Shown here piece by piece: positions 32,776 to 41,877 of a stretch of 64,000 bases of DNA. The position numbers and the translations under genes are program-made. A model generated the notes under the pieces. It was not told where the DNA came from and did not search any database. It worked only from the letters and a program-made list of their open reading frames with translations. This DNA is from Streptomyces sp. CBMA152 (lineage in GTDB: Bacteria; Actinomycetota; Actinomycetes; Streptomycetales; Streptomycetaceae): assembly GCF_014596475.1 (NCBI RefSeq), contig NZ_MECJ01000029.1, positions 186,001 through 250,000 of the forward strand. Reading direction: 5' to 3'. Position 1 is the first letter of the stretch; every line of letters starts with the position of its first letter.

Positions 32776-34173
32776 CTAGTCCCGCTGGGCGAACCCGGAC
32801 AGCACGCCCTGGTAGAACGCGGCATCGGCCAGATCGCGCGGCGCGGGCCCCGCATGCAGGAACGCGGCGTTCGGCGCGTCCAGCTTCCGCAGGAAGTCGA
32901 ACGCCTTGCTGTCGTCGTCCCCGAAGGCGACGAACTGCCAGAACACCGGCGCACCGGAGGCGTCGGCCAGCGCCTGGCGGGCCGCCACCTTGGCGTCCGG
33001 CGCGCCGTCGGTCTGGAAGACCACCAGCGCGGGACCCTCGTACTGGCTCTTCTCGTAGTGCTCCACGACCGCCTCGACGGCGACGTGATAGCTGGTGCGC
33101 CCCATACGCCCGAGCCCCGCGTGCGTCTCGTCGACGACGTTCTCGTACGAGGTGAGGGAGAGGTCGACGGTCCCGTCCAGCTCGGTGGAGAAGAAGACGG
33201 TGTGGACGGTGGCGTCCTCGTCGAGGTGCGCGGCGAGCGCGAGCGTCTGCTCGGCGAGGTGCTGGACGCTGCCGTCCTTGTAGAACGGCCGCATCGACCC
33301 GGACCGGTCGAGTACGAGGTAGACCCGGGCCCGCTGCCCGACGAGCCCCGCCTTGCGCAGCTGCACCCCGGCGGCCTTGTAGTGCTCGACGAGCCCGGGG
33401 GCACGGGACTTGACGCGCGGCAGCGAGAGCGCGGCCTTGGCTACCACGGCCTCGGTCTCCGGCTCGGCCACTACGGTCTCGGCCTCGGCCGAAACCTCGA
33501 CGACTTCGACGACCTCGACGACCTCGACCTCGGGCTCCACGATCTCCGGCTCGGCCGGAACCTCGACGACGGCCTCCGCCACGACCTCGACCTCGGGCTC
33601 CACGACCTCGGCCACGGCCTCGGCCTTGACCACCTCGGCCACGACCTCCACCACGACCTCGGCATCGGGCACCGGCTCGGGCTCGGGCTCGGGCTTCGGG
33701 AGGGGCGCCGGCTCGGGCATCGGCTCGGGTTCCGGCTCCGACTCCGCGGCCCGGGGCTGCGGCAGCTCGGCAGCCGGGGCGGAGGCCGGGGCGTCCTCCT
33801 CCGGGCGGGACACCGGGGCGTCCTCGGACGGCCGGGACGGGGCCGGGACCGCCGGGCGCGACGGAGCGTCGAAAGCGGCCGCGACCAGCTCCTCCGCCGG
33901 GGACAGGTCACGCCGGGCCGGAGCCGGCACGACCGGGCTCTCGGCCGGGACAGAGGCCTCCTCGGCGGGCGCCGGAACCGTGACGGCGACCGGTGCCGAC
34001 TCCTCCACCGAGGCGGAAACCGAGGCCGGGGCCGACTCCTCGACGGCGACGGAAGCCGGAGCCGACGCCGACTCCCCGGTCGACGACGCCTCCGGGGCCG
34101 CAGTCGTCACCTCGTCCGACGCCACCGCGTCACCGCGTCCGAACACTTTGCGCAGCAAGCTCCGAATGCCCAT
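32776..34173 (-). CDS. vWA-domain (TerF-like) protein with long acidic repeat region
   Basis: The 465-residue product starts MGIRSLLRKVFGRGD behind GAAAGG at good spacing. Residues about 25-240 are an Ala/Pro/Glu/Val low-complexity region with repeated EVV/EPE units. The C-terminal ~220 residues are a von Willebrand A domain with the MIDAS motif DRSGSM in YLVLDRSGSMRPFYKDG, and a TerF-like end (PVFWQFVAFGDDDSKAFDFLRKLD). TerF-type vWA proteins belong to the Ter stress-response group; other ter genes are not present here. An upstream ATG at 34191 is an alternative start. The acidic region probably forms a flexible arm. Confidence 0.85.
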   Translation of the reverse strand: MGIRSLLRKVFGRGDAVASDEVTTAAPEASSTGESASAPASVAVEESAPASVSASVEESAPVAVTVPAPAEEASVPAESPVVPAPARRDLSPAEELVAAAFDAPSRPAVPAPSRPSEDAPVSRPEEDAPASAPAAELPQPRAAESEPEPEPMPEPAPLPKPEPEPEPVPDAEVVVEVVAEVVKAEAVAEVVEPEVEVVAEAVVEVPAEPEIVEPEVEVVEVVEVVEVSAEAETVVAEPETEAVVAKAALSLPRVKSRAPGLVEHYKAAGVQLRKAGLVGQRARVYLVLDRSGSMRPFYKDGSVQHLAEQTLALAAHLDEDATVHTVFFSTELDGTVDLSLTSYENVVDETHAGLGRMGRTSYHVAVEAVVEHYEKSQYEGPALVVFQTDGAPDAKVAARQALADASGAPVFWQFVAFGDDDSKAFDFLRKLDAPNAAFLHAGPAPRDLADAAFYQGVLSGFAQRD

Positions 34174-34377
34174 GGGCGAGGCCTTTCGCATAAGTTGGGT
34201 GCGATGCACGTCCACGCCGCGTGAGCGGGGGACACGAGCGCGGACACGTAAGGTTAGCGATCCGATCCGGTCATCCTCGGCAGGGGGCGGACGACGTCGT
34301 ACCGGTCGCGCCGACCTCACGACGCCACCGCGCGATCTGCCGCCCCGGATCACCCGTGTACACCCACGGCACCCGCG

Positions 34378-35484
34378 TCACCGGCCGCCCGCAGGACCGA
34401 GGCCCGCGCCCGGGCCGTGCGCCCGTCGGGCCGGACCGTGCCCGGGTCCGCCGTCGAGACCTCCGTCGTAACGGGGCTCCAGCTCCATCAGCGCCGCCTG
34501 CCACGCCACTTGGCGGCCCCGTGCCCCCGACGCGCGCAGCAGCGGCCGGGCCAGCCACGCCCGGTAGGGCGCGGACTGCCGGGCCGCCTCCCAGTACGCC
34601 TCCTCCAGCGCCGAGTGCACCGTCCCGTACAGCGCCTCCCGCTCCGTGTCCGCCCCCTGCCGGGTGGCGAGCAGCAGCCGTACCCCCAGCGGGTCGCCGC
34701 GCAGCGGGCGCACCGCCATGTCGGAGCGCGGCCGCGAGGTCGGCTGGCAGGGGGTGACGACCTCGCCGGTGGCGACCAGGTTCGCGGCGGTGAGGTAATC
34801 GCCGTGCAGCACACGGGGGTTGAGCCCGGCGGCGGTCAGCATCCGGCGCAGCCCGTCCCATTCGCCGTCGACGCTCGGGTCGACCATCCACCGGTCCCCG
34901 GCGAGGTCGGCGAGCTCCACCACGTCCTGGCGGGCCGCCGGGTGGTCGACGGAGAGCGAGATGAACTGCGGCTCGCGCTCCAGGAGTACGCGCTGGTCGA
35001 GGCCGTCCGGGACGCGTAACGGGCACCCTTCCACCTCGTGCACGAAGGCCACGTCGAGCTCGCCGAGCGCGACCAGGCCGAGCAGGGCGTTGGCGGAGAC
35101 GGCGACGTGGAGCTGGGTCTCGGTGCCGGGCAGGCGTTCGCGCAGCCGCCGCAGCCAGCCCGGAATGGCCCGGCTGGCGGTCGAGCCGAGCCGGAGCCGG
35201 GGCCGCCCGTCGACCCCGGCGGCGGCCGCCCGTACCTCGGTGACCAGCGCGTCCATCCCCGCGAGCAGCGGGCGGGCGCGGCTCAGGACGGTCTGGCCGA
35301 GCGGGGTCGGACGGCAGCCGGTGCGCTCGCGGAAGAAGAGCAGGCCGCCCAACGAGTGCTCGATGCGCCGCAGTTGCGTGGTCAGCGCGGGTTGGCTGGT
35401 TCCGAGCCGCCGGGCGGCCCGGTGCAGACTGCCGGTCTCCGCGATCGCGCAGAGGGTGCGGAGATGTCTCACATCGAGCTCCAT
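34378..35484 (-). CDS. LysR-family regulator divergent from snapalysin
   Basis: The 368-residue protein starts MELDVRHLRTLCAIAETGSLHRAARRLGTSQPALT when read through, the LysR winged helix-turn-helix. An effector-binding domain follows (RLRLGSTASRAIPGWL onward, to about 300). The C terminus is longer than usual, with a Gly/Ala/Pro-rich tail. It is divergent from the neutral protease gene at 35695. In Streptomyces the snapalysin gene is characteristically paired with a divergent LysR activator (snpR/mprR type), so activation of the protease is the likely role. The longer frame to 35598 is rejected because residues before MELDVRHL are not LysR-like. Confidence 0.9.
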   Translation of the reverse strand: MELDVRHLRTLCAIAETGSLHRAARRLGTSQPALTTQLRRIEHSLGGLLFFRERTGCRPTPLGQTVLSRARPLLAGMDALVTEVRAAAAGVDGRPRLRLGSTASRAIPGWLRRLRERLPGTETQLHVAVSANALLGLVALGELDVAFVHEVEGCPLRVPDGLDQRVLLEREPQFISLSVDHPAARQDVVELADLAGDRWMVDPSVDGEWDGLRRMLTAAGLNPRVLHGDYLTAANLVATGEVVTPCQPTSRPRSDMAVRPLRGDPLGVRLLLATRQGADTEREALYGTVHSALEEAYWEAARQSAPYRAWLARPLLRASGARGRQVAWQAALMELEPRYDGGLDGGPGHGPARRAHGPGAGLGPAGGR

Positions 35485-35599
35485 GGCTCCGAGGGTAAAG
35501 GGATTGTCATGTCCCGCACTAGACGGCCGAATCCCCTCCGATAGCCCGGAGTTATCGCCGGTTGTCATCATCCCGGGGCGCGCTTCGGTCGCCGACACT

Positions 35600-35671
35600 C
35601 ACCGTGGCCCCCGGCAACCCACCGGGGACCGCACCCACCGTGGCGCCCGGCAACCCACCGGGGTCCGCCAT
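35600..35671. repeat. 36-bp direct tandem repeat upstream of the snapalysin gene
   Basis: Two copies of a 36-bp unit beginning CACCGTGGC and containing CCCGGCAACCCACCGGGG lie at 35600-35635 and 35636-35671, with about two mismatches. Each unit contains a small CCGG-rich inverted repeat. They fill the leader between the LysR/protease promoters and the protease ribosome-binding site (CAGGAG). Confidence 0.8.
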
Positions 35672-35694
35672 GAACGGACGACCAGGAGCCCCCC

Positions 35695-36363
35695 ATGAGA
35701 CACCAAAGGACCCTCGTCCTCTCCCTGTCCACCGCACTGGGTCTGGCGCTCGCCGGACTCGGGGCCATCCCCGCCAACGCCGCCACCGCGCCTTCTTCCT
35801 CTTCTTCCCCGGCATACGTCTCGCACGGCTCGGCGTACGCCGGTTCCGCCAAGGAGGCCGCCAACAACAAGGCGTTCTACAACGCCGTCATGAAGTCCGT
35901 GGCCAAGAAGCGGGCCGCCCACCCGCTCGCGGCCTCCGTCACCGTCTCCTACAGCACCGACAACGCGCCCAGCTTCCGCAGCGAGATAGCCCAGGCCGCG
36001 CAGATCTGGAACTCGTCCGTGCAGAACGTGCGGCTCCAGGAGTCCTCCGGCGGCGCCGACTTCTCGTACTACGAGGGCAGTGACCCGCAGGGCTCGTACG
36101 CGTCCACGGACGGGCACGGCAACGGGTACATCTTCCTCGACTACCAGCAGAACCAGGAGTACTACTCGGTCCGCGTCGTCGCTCACGAGACCGGGCATGT
36201 CCTCGGTCTGCCGGACCACTACTCCGGCCCGTGCAGCGAGCTGATGTCGGGTGGCGGGCCCGGGCCGTCGTGTACCAACCCGTACCCGGACGGCAACGAG
36301 CGGGCGCAGGTGAACCAGCTGTGGCAGTACGGCCTGGCTTCCGCGTTCAAGCCGGTGGCGTGA
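35695..36363 (+). CDS. snpA: Snapalysin-family (M7) secreted zinc metalloprotease
   Basis: The 222-residue precursor has a Sec signal peptide (RTLVLSLSTALGLALAGLGAIPANA, to about residue 29), a propeptide of roughly 50 residues, and a mature protease with the metzincin-like motif HETGHVLGLPDH. The two histidines and the final aspartate bind zinc, as is specific to snapalysin. Four cysteines near the end (PCSELMSG and SCTNPY) could form a disulfide. It degrades extracellular milk-type proteins. The start has CAGGAG upstream. It is divergent from its probable LysR activator. Confidence 0.92.
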   Translation: MRHQRTLVLSLSTALGLALAGLGAIPANAATAPSSSSSPAYVSHGSAYAGSAKEAANNKAFYNAVMKSVAKKRAAHPLAASVTVSYSTDNAPSFRSEIAQAAQIWNSSVQNVRLQESSGGADFSYYEGSDPQGSYASTDGHGNGYIFLDYQQNQEYYSVRVVAHETGHVLGLPDHYSGPCSELMSGGGPGPSCTNPYPDGNERAQVNQLWQYGLASAFKPVA

Positions 36364-36443
36364 TGCCGTAGCTGTGCGGTCTCGGTGTGCCGTTTGACCG
36401 TGCCCGTGCCGCCGGGGGTGGTGTGTCGTACCCCTCTGGCAGC

Positions 36444-36680
36444 ATGAACGGTATGCCGAGTGTCTCTCCCCGCCGTCCCTGCCCGTCGTGCGGCCGTGCC
36501 GTGGCTGTCGTGGCGGGCAAGTACGTACGCCATGATCCGCGTACGCGTACGTATGTGGTGGGCGGCGGGGAGCTGACGCTCTGTCCGGGCTCGAAGCGGC
36601 GGGCGCCGGAGGGCGCGGGCCAACGAACGTTGGACGGCTACGAAGTCGCCCCGTTCCCGGGCCAGTTGCCCCTGTTCTGA
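36444..36680 (+). CDS. Small zinc-ribbon-like hypothetical protein
   Basis: The 78-residue product (or 75 if ATG 36453 is used) has an N-terminal CPSCGR knuckle and a second partial site at LCPGSKR, the pattern of a small zinc ribbon. A basic strand-rich middle (GKYVRHDPRTRTYVVGGGE) lies between. No family name is claimed. It lies downstream of the protease gene but 80 bp away, with no obvious shared control. Confidence 0.65.
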   Translation: MNGMPSVSPRRPCPSCGRAVAVVAGKYVRHDPRTRTYVVGGGELTLCPGSKRRAPEGAGQRTLDGYEVAPFPGQLPLF

Positions 36681-36683
36681 CCT

Positions 36684-36870
36684 TTCCCCACCCCACCCCT
36701 TCCCGAAAGCCTCCGGCGGATGTCGTTCGGGTGCGGGCCGGTGGGGGCTGACCGCGCAGTTCCCCGCGCCCCTAAATACCTAGGGGCGCGGGGAACTGCG
36801 CGAGCAACCCAGCACGGTCCGCAGCCGACCAGATCCCTCGGAGAGTTTCGGGAAGGGGTGGGGTGGGGGG
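36684..36870. repeat. Composite palindromic intergenic repeat, copy 4
   Basis: This has the same three-block structure as copy 1. CCCCTTCCCGAAAGCCTCCGG is at the left, the GCGCAGTTCCCCGCGCCCC hairpin is at 36749-36811 with an AAATACCT loop, and the inverse block with TTTCGGGAAGGGGTGGGG is at about 36838-36870. It lies between converging genes. Confidence 0.85.
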
Positions 36871-36905
36871 CCAAAGGACGCGGCCACGTACGGTCCGCAG
36901 GCGAA

Positions 36906-38879
36906 TCACCGCGCTGGGGACGCGATCGCCCGCGCCGCCCGGATCTCATGGCGCAGCGGAGCCAGGACACCGGTCTCGTCGCCCGTCAGGGCCGCCTGGA
37001 CCTCCACCAGGGTGTCCGAGGTGCGCAGGCCCTCGGCCAGTTCTCGCAGCTCGCGCGACGCATCGGAAACCTCCGACGGGGTCGGCGGGGACGCCCCATG
37101 GTTCACACGTACCCGCGCAGCCGTCGTCGCATCGACAATCCGTTCCGCCGCAACCACCAGCGGCCACCACGCAGCCGCCCGCGCCCCCACCGGCGGCGGC
37201 TCGGTCAGCGCGCGCTGGAACTCGGACCGCACCACCGACAGGTCGCGGTAGATGCGGCGGCGTCGACGGACCCGCTCGGCGTCGTCACCCGCCGCCTGAG
37301 TGAACGCGTACTCCACATACGCCGCAGCGTCGGCCACCGCATCGGCCAGCCGGTCGCCGATCCGCGTGTGCCAGCTCTCCGGCCACAGCAGATACCCCGC
37401 GACCAGCGAGATCCCGCAGCCGATCAGGCTGTCCCACAGGCGCGGCAGGACCAGGTGGAACCCCTGGTGGTTGAGGAGGTCGGAGAGCAGCAGGATCACC
37501 GGGGTGATCGCGGCCGTCTGGAACGCGTACCCCTTCGCCGAGAACGCCGGGATCAGCGCCGCGAGCACCACCATCACCGGCACGTCCCACCACCCGCGCG
37601 GCACCTCCGAGAGCACCGCCGCCGCCGTGACCAGCCCGACCGCCGTGCCAAGGGCGCGCAGCACGGCCCGCGAGAACACCGACCCGAAGTCGGGCTTGAG
37701 GACGAACGTGACGGTCAGCGCCACCCAGTACGAGCGCGGCACCGGGACGAGCGACACCAGCGACTGCGCCAGCCCGATGCAGAGCGCGAGCCGCAGACCG
37801 TAGCGCCAGGACGACTCGGAGAACAGCACGGTGCGCGCACCACGCCGCACCCGGATGCGCAGCGCCGCCGGTCGGCCGAGCCGGTCGTCGACGTTGTACG
37901 GGTCGGGGTCCGGCTTGTGCACGACGACGGCCGCGTGCCGAAGCGCCGCGTCCACGGCCCGCTCGGACGGCTTGCCCGGCTCGGGCAGCGCGAGATCGGG
38001 GACCGGACCGGTCCGTCCCTCCTCCACCGCTGTCGCCAACTCCCGTACGGCAAAAGGGATTTCGGGCGGCAGCGCGCGCCCCCGCAGATGCGCGGCCGGA
38101 GCCGCTTCCACCAGCGGGATCACCACGTTCAGCTGCGCGAGCAGCCGCACCAATGGGCTGCGCCGGCCGTGGTCGCGGGTGCGGCGGGCGAGCACCAGGT
38201 CGTACGCGGTGTTGAGCGACTGCGTGACCGCCTGCCGTTTGGTGTCGTACGCCGTGGTGCCCGCCGCTTCGAGCAGATCGGCGGCCGCCCGGTACGTCGA
38301 GGCGACGGCGGCGCGTTCCGGGACCCGGTTGCGCCACGGCCAGCCGAGCAGGCTCAGCAGCAGCACGAAGAGTCCGCCGAGGGAGAGCAGCAACGGCGCC
38401 TTCCACCACGGCGACGGCATCGGAAGCCCGGCCCCGACCACCGCGTTCAGCAGAAGCAGCAGCCCCGATACGGAGGCCACCGCGCCGATCGACGAGATCA
38501 TCCCGGAGACGAGCGCGACCAGGGTCAGCGCGCCGACCGCGAGCCAGCCGTCGCCGTACACGAGCGTGCCCAGCGTGACGCCGATCGCGCCGAACAGCTG
38601 CGGCACCGCGATGTTGAAGACCCGCATCCGGTACGCGTCGGCCGTGTCGCCGATGACCCCGGACAGCGCGCCCATCGACACCAGCGCACCGTACGCGGTC
38701 TGGTCGGTGGCGAAGCCGACGGCGAGCGGGGCGGCCAGGGCGATGCCGGCGCGCCCGACGGCGGGCCAGGGAATCGGGGTGTTCTGTGGTCGCAACCCGC
38801 TGACCAGCCACTGCGGCGGCGCGAGCCGCACCCGTCCCCGGCCGTCCCGGCCCTCGTCCACGTCGAGCTGATCACCCAT
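36906..38879 (-). CDS. FUSC-family (aromatic acid exporter/YccS-like) membrane protein
   Basis: The 657-residue protein has two halves, each with a bundle of about five or six helices (for example VGRAGIALAAPLAVGFATDQTAYGALVSMGALSGVIGDTADAYRMR when read through, and YGLRLALCIGLAQSLVSLVPVPRSYWVALTVTFVLKPDFGSVF). A cytoplasmic domain follows. The second half contains the FUSC signature YWVALTVTFVLKPDFGSVFSRAVLR and GTAVGLVTAA. Members export aromatic acids or other anions. It is preceded on the same strand by an oxidoreductase gene, 142 bp away across a DnaA-box-like inverted repeat. Confidence 0.87.
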   Translation of the reverse strand: MGDQLDVDEGRDGRGRVRLAPPQWLVSGLRPQNTPIPWPAVGRAGIALAAPLAVGFATDQTAYGALVSMGALSGVIGDTADAYRMRVFNIAVPQLFGAIGVTLGTLVYGDGWLAVGALTLVALVSGMISSIGAVASVSGLLLLLNAVVGAGLPMPSPWWKAPLLLSLGGLFVLLLSLLGWPWRNRVPERAAVASTYRAAADLLEAAGTTAYDTKRQAVTQSLNTAYDLVLARRTRDHGRRSPLVRLLAQLNVVIPLVEAAPAAHLRGRALPPEIPFAVRELATAVEEGRTGPVPDLALPEPGKPSERAVDAALRHAAVVVHKPDPDPYNVDDRLGRPAALRIRVRRGARTVLFSESSWRYGLRLALCIGLAQSLVSLVPVPRSYWVALTVTFVLKPDFGSVFSRAVLRALGTAVGLVTAAAVLSEVPRGWWDVPVMVVLAALIPAFSAKGYAFQTAAITPVILLLSDLLNHQGFHLVLPRLWDSLIGCGISLVAGYLLWPESWHTRIGDRLADAVADAAAYVEYAFTQAAGDDAERVRRRRRIYRDLSVVRSEFQRALTEPPPVGARAAAWWPLVVAAERIVDATTAARVRVNHGASPPTPSEVSDASRELRELAEGLRTSDTLVEVQAALTGDETGVLAPLRHEIRAARAIASPAR

Positions 38880-38972
38880 GGCATCAGTATGCGATCACTG
38901 CGGTCGGGTCCTTTTGGGCGGGTCTTGGGCACAATGGATCTTTGTGCGTGGATCGTGAATCGCTGAGCCGTG

Positions 38973-39003
38973 AAATCTTTTCCACAGGGTGTGGAAAAGA
39001 TTT
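38973..39003. promoter_or_regulatory. 14-bp-arm inverted repeat containing two DnaA-box-like sequences
   Basis: AAATCTTTTCCACA and its exact complement flank a GGG centre. Each arm contains TTTTCCACA, one base from the Streptomyces DnaA box TTGTCCACA. The element is strikingly AT-rich for this genome and lies between two minus-strand genes. It could be a paired DnaA site, an operator, or a terminator of the upstream oxidoreductase gene. Confidence 0.65.
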
Positions 39004-39021
39004 CGGGAAACCTGCCGATTC

Positions 39022-39939
39022 CTACGGGACGAACAGCGTCTTGCCGCGCGCCCCGCCCGACCGGTTCCGCGCCAGTGCCTCCGGTGCCTTCTCCAACGGG
39101 TATTCCGCTTCCACGGGCACGTGCACCTCGCCCGCGAGCGCGGCCGCCGCCAGCGCGTCGAGCAGCGCGCCCGACGCCGTGAGCTGGAAGTTGACGCCCT
39201 GTCCGGGGGCCGCCGCGCCCCGGGTGCTCAGCGCGGTCCCGCCCGAGCGCAGCAGACCCGCGTACGCGCCGAACGACTCCGCGTCCACCGACACCAGGTC
39301 GACCACCGCGTCCACCCCGCCCGTGCACGCCTCCCGTACCGACTGCTCGGTGGTGTCGACGCTCACCGCCGCGCCCAGCGCCCGCATCCGCTCCCGCTCG
39401 TCGCCCCGCACCGCCGCCACCACCCGGATGTCGCGCGCGGCGGCCAGTTGGGTCAGCGCGCTGCCGACCCCGCCCGCCGCGCCCACGACCAGCATGGTCG
39501 CGCCCGGGTCCAGGGGCGTGGTGGTGCGCAGGATCTCCAGGGCGGTCATCCCGGCCGTGGGCAGGGCGGCGGCCGCCCGCAGCGCGAGCCCGTCGGGGAC
39601 CCCGGCGATGGTGGTGTCGTGCGGCATGGTTACGTACTCCGCGTACGTCCCCGTGCCCACCGGCGGGCGGCCCGCCTGGCCGTACACCGCGTCGCCGACC
39701 ACGAACCGGTTCTCGCCCGGCCCGACCACGTCCACCCGTCCGGCGAAGTCCAGGCCGAGGACCAGCGGGAAGACATGCGGGACCCGGCCGTCCAGGAGCC
39801 CGTCGGCGACCTGCCAGTCGAAGGGGTTCAGGGCGGCATAGTCGATCTTGACGAGCACTTCGCCGGGGCCGGGCTCGGGCTTGGGCAGCTGGACGAGCTC
39901 CGGCTCGGCCCGGAAGGTCTGCACCGCGACAGCGCGCAT
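39022..39939 (-). CDS. NADP-dependent MDR-type oxidoreductase (quinone oxidoreductase-like)
   Basis: The 305-residue protein has the GroES-like N-terminal domain (GEVLVKIDYAALNPFDWQVADG) and a Rossmann domain with VVGAAGGVGSALTQLA near 150-165, the NADP-binding AxxGxxG motif. It lacks catalytic-zinc cysteines, so it belongs to the zinc-free quinone oxidoreductase/enoyl reductase branch. The substrate is unknown. ATG 39939 is the natural start (MRAVAVQTF). It could be co-transcribed with the FUSC exporter unless the hairpin between them terminates. Confidence 0.88.
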   Translation of the reverse strand: MRAVAVQTFRAEPELVQLPKPEPGPGEVLVKIDYAALNPFDWQVADGLLDGRVPHVFPLVLGLDFAGRVDVVGPGENRFVVGDAVYGQAGRPPVGTGTYAEYVTMPHDTTIAGVPDGLALRAAAALPTAGMTALEILRTTTPLDPGATMLVVGAAGGVGSALTQLAAARDIRVVAAVRGDERERMRALGAAVSVDTTEQSVREACTGGVDAVVDLVSVDAESFGAYAGLLRSGGTALSTRGAAAPGQGVNFQLTASGALLDALAAAALAGEVHVPVEAEYPLEKAPEALARNRSGGARGKTLFVP

Positions 39940-40015
39940 ACGCGTACGCCTCCTGCTCCGCCCCCGGGGACGCTCCGATCCTCGCCCACCCCGGCGCCCG
40001 GCGCACCCCGGAGCA

Positions 40016-41041
40016 TCACCCTCCGTACAGCGACAGGTCCACCAGCAGTGCCCGGTGATCCGTGCCGCGCACGGTCAGGAAGCGGGACGCGGTGGCCTTG
40101 AAGTCCCGCCCGCTGACCAGCACATGGTCGATCTGGGTGCGGAAGGGCGTGGTGCGGTCGGCGGGCCAGGAGTACGTACGGGAGTGGCCGGTGAGGCGGG
40201 CGCTGTCGTGCAGGGCGCCCGCGTCCAGGACCGAGCGGAACAGGGCGTGGTCCTGAGTGGCGTTGAAGTCCCCGGCGAGGATCACCGCCTGCCCCTTCGA
40301 GGCCGCCGCGAAGTCCCGCACCCGCCCCAGCTCCCGCCGCCACTTCGCCTCCTCGCCCGGCAGCGGCGGCATGGGGTGCGCGAGCTGGAGCCGTACGTCC
40401 TTGCCCCCGATCACCGCCACCGCGCCCGGCATCGCCATCTCGGAGGGGATCACGGGCGCGTCCCGCAGCGGGAAGCGGCTGAGGATCGCGGACCCGGCCG
40501 AGCCGTCCTCGCGTACGACATCGCGGTACGGGTAGTCGGCCTTCGGCACCCGCTGCTCAAGCGCGTCCGCGCAGACGAAGGCGCACTCCTCGACGAAGAC
40601 GATGTCCGGCTTCTCGCGCCGCACGGTGGCGATCAAGTCGTCGGTGGCCCAGCCGAATTCGGTGTTGGAGGTCAGTATGCGCAGTTGGGCGAGGACCTGG
40701 CCCTGGGGGCGGGTGGTCTCGGCTCCGTACGGCTGGGTGAACCAGCCGGTGACCGCGAGCGCGACCACAGCCCACGCCATCCCGGTCCGCCACCGCCCGA
40801 ACGCGGCGAGCAGCAGCGCGACCGCGCCCGGCACGAGCAGCCACGGCAGAAAGGCGAGCAGCTGCGGCACCGGCGTGACCCCGTCGGACCCGGCGATCCG
40901 GCACCCCACCACGGCGCTGACCAGCGCGAGCAGCAGCGCGGCGAGGACGGCGGCGGCCCGCCGCCAGGGGTGCCCGCGCCCGGGCTCCTGAACCGGAGCG
41001 TCCGTCGAGGGTGAGGTCGGCGCGGTGCCCACGGTGTCCAA
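40016..41041 (-). CDS. Endonuclease/exonuclease/phosphatase family membrane protein
   Basis: The 341-residue protein has three N-terminal membrane helices (AAAVLAALLLALVSAVVG, LLAFLPWLLVPGAVALLLAA, GMAWAVVALAVTGWF). An EEP catalytic domain follows: SNTEFG, VEECAF with the metal-binding Glu, LAGDFNAT, and the final GTDHRALLVDL, where Asp and His are catalytic. The topology would place the domain outside the membrane. Related Streptomyces proteins are annotated only as EEP family. A role in phospholipid or extracellular phosphoester cleavage is possible. Confidence 0.87.
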   Translation of the reverse strand: MDTVGTAPTSPSTDAPVQEPGRGHPWRRAAAVLAALLLALVSAVVGCRIAGSDGVTPVPQLLAFLPWLLVPGAVALLLAAFGRWRTGMAWAVVALAVTGWFTQPYGAETTRPQGQVLAQLRILTSNTEFGWATDDLIATVRREKPDIVFVEECAFVCADALEQRVPKADYPYRDVVREDGSAGSAILSRFPLRDAPVIPSEMAMPGAVAVIGGKDVRLQLAHPMPPLPGEEAKWRRELGRVRDFAAASKGQAVILAGDFNATQDHALFRSVLDAGALHDSARLTGHSRTYSWPADRTTPFRTQIDHVLVSGRDFKATASRFLTVRGTDHRALLVDLSLYGG

Positions 41042-41124
41042 GTCGATGCCCTCCCGGTCGGCGGGTGCGCGTCAGACCTGAAGTATCCGCCGGGGAGGCC
41101 GGATTGGCGTAGCCCCGGCCATGG

Positions 41125-41370
41125 TCAGGACCTGCCGACGCGGCCGCCGAACCAGGCCGTCAGCGCGAGGGCGAGGCCCGTCGCGACCGCGCACCACGCG
41201 GTGGTGGACAGGACGCCGGTGAGCGCGTCGTAGACGTCGGCGGCGACGTCCGGGTCCCCGTACGCGGGCAGGTCGGCGATGGTCAGGACGCGGCCGAGGG
41301 CGACCAGACCGCGCAGGCCGAGGCCGCCTGCGGCGAGGCCGAGTCCGGCGGCGGTGAAGGAGAGTCGCAC
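41125..41370 (-). CDS. Small membrane protein, 81 aa
   Basis: From GTG 41370 the product has two hydrophobic stretches (LSFTAAGLGLAAGGLGLRGLVALG and TAWCAVATGLALALTAWFGG) around a polar acidic middle (AYGDPDVAADVYDALTG). No family is recognised. The frame stays open to 41463, but the additional N terminus is Pro/His-rich and unconvincing. It is divergent from the membrane protein gene at 41454. Confidence 0.6.
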   Translation of the reverse strand: MRLSFTAAGLGLAAGGLGLRGLVALGRVLTIADLPAYGDPDVAADVYDALTGVLSTTAWCAVATGLALALTAWFGGRVGRS

Positions 41371-41453
41371 GGGTCCAGCGAACCCCGGGTTGCCGGTCGG
41401 GGCGCGCGGGTGTGGGCTGTATGGGGGAAGAGTGGAGTGGAAGGAGTGCCGCC

Positions 41454-41861
41454 ATGTCCGCACACGCCGCCATGCCGGCGGGACCGGCCCGGACGCGCCC
41501 GGCGTCCCGCACCCGCCTGCCCTCGGCCCTGATCGCCACGCCCGTGGTCATCGGGATCTTCTACGGCTTCTGGGCCGCCTCCATCAACCGCCGGGGCGGC
41601 GATGTGACCGCCGCGAACATCGGGCTCGGCCTCGTCTCCGGCATCGTGATCGCCGCCCTGGGCCTCGGCCTGCTGATGATCCAGGGCCGCCTGATGCGCG
41701 AGGTACGCGGCGCGGCGTTCGGCGCCCTGTTCGGCGCGGGCACGGGCTTCCTGTACGCCCAGTCCGGCGAGAGCGTCTTCGGCGCGTCGATGATGGGCGC
41801 GCTGCTCGGCGGCGCGATGTTCGCGGCGGCGTTCTACGTGTTCTACACACGGGAGGACTAG
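41454..41861 (+). CDS. Hypothetical membrane protein, 135 aa
   Basis: ATG 41454 follows AAGGAG. After about 25 polar residues there are four hydrophobic helices (LIATPVVIGIFYGFWAAS, IGLGLVSGIVIAALGLGLLMI, AAFGALFGAGTGFLYA, SMMGALLGGAMFAAAFYVFY) with small-residue GxxxG packing motifs. No family or function is recognised. A strong hairpin ends the gene. Confidence 0.72.
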   Translation: MSAHAAMPAGPARTRPASRTRLPSALIATPVVIGIFYGFWAASINRRGGDVTAANIGLGLVSGIVIAALGLGLLMIQGRLMREVRGAAFGALFGAGTGFLYAQSGESVFGASMMGALLGGAMFAAAFYVFYTRED

Positions 41862-41877
41862 CCCCGGCAAAACGGGG

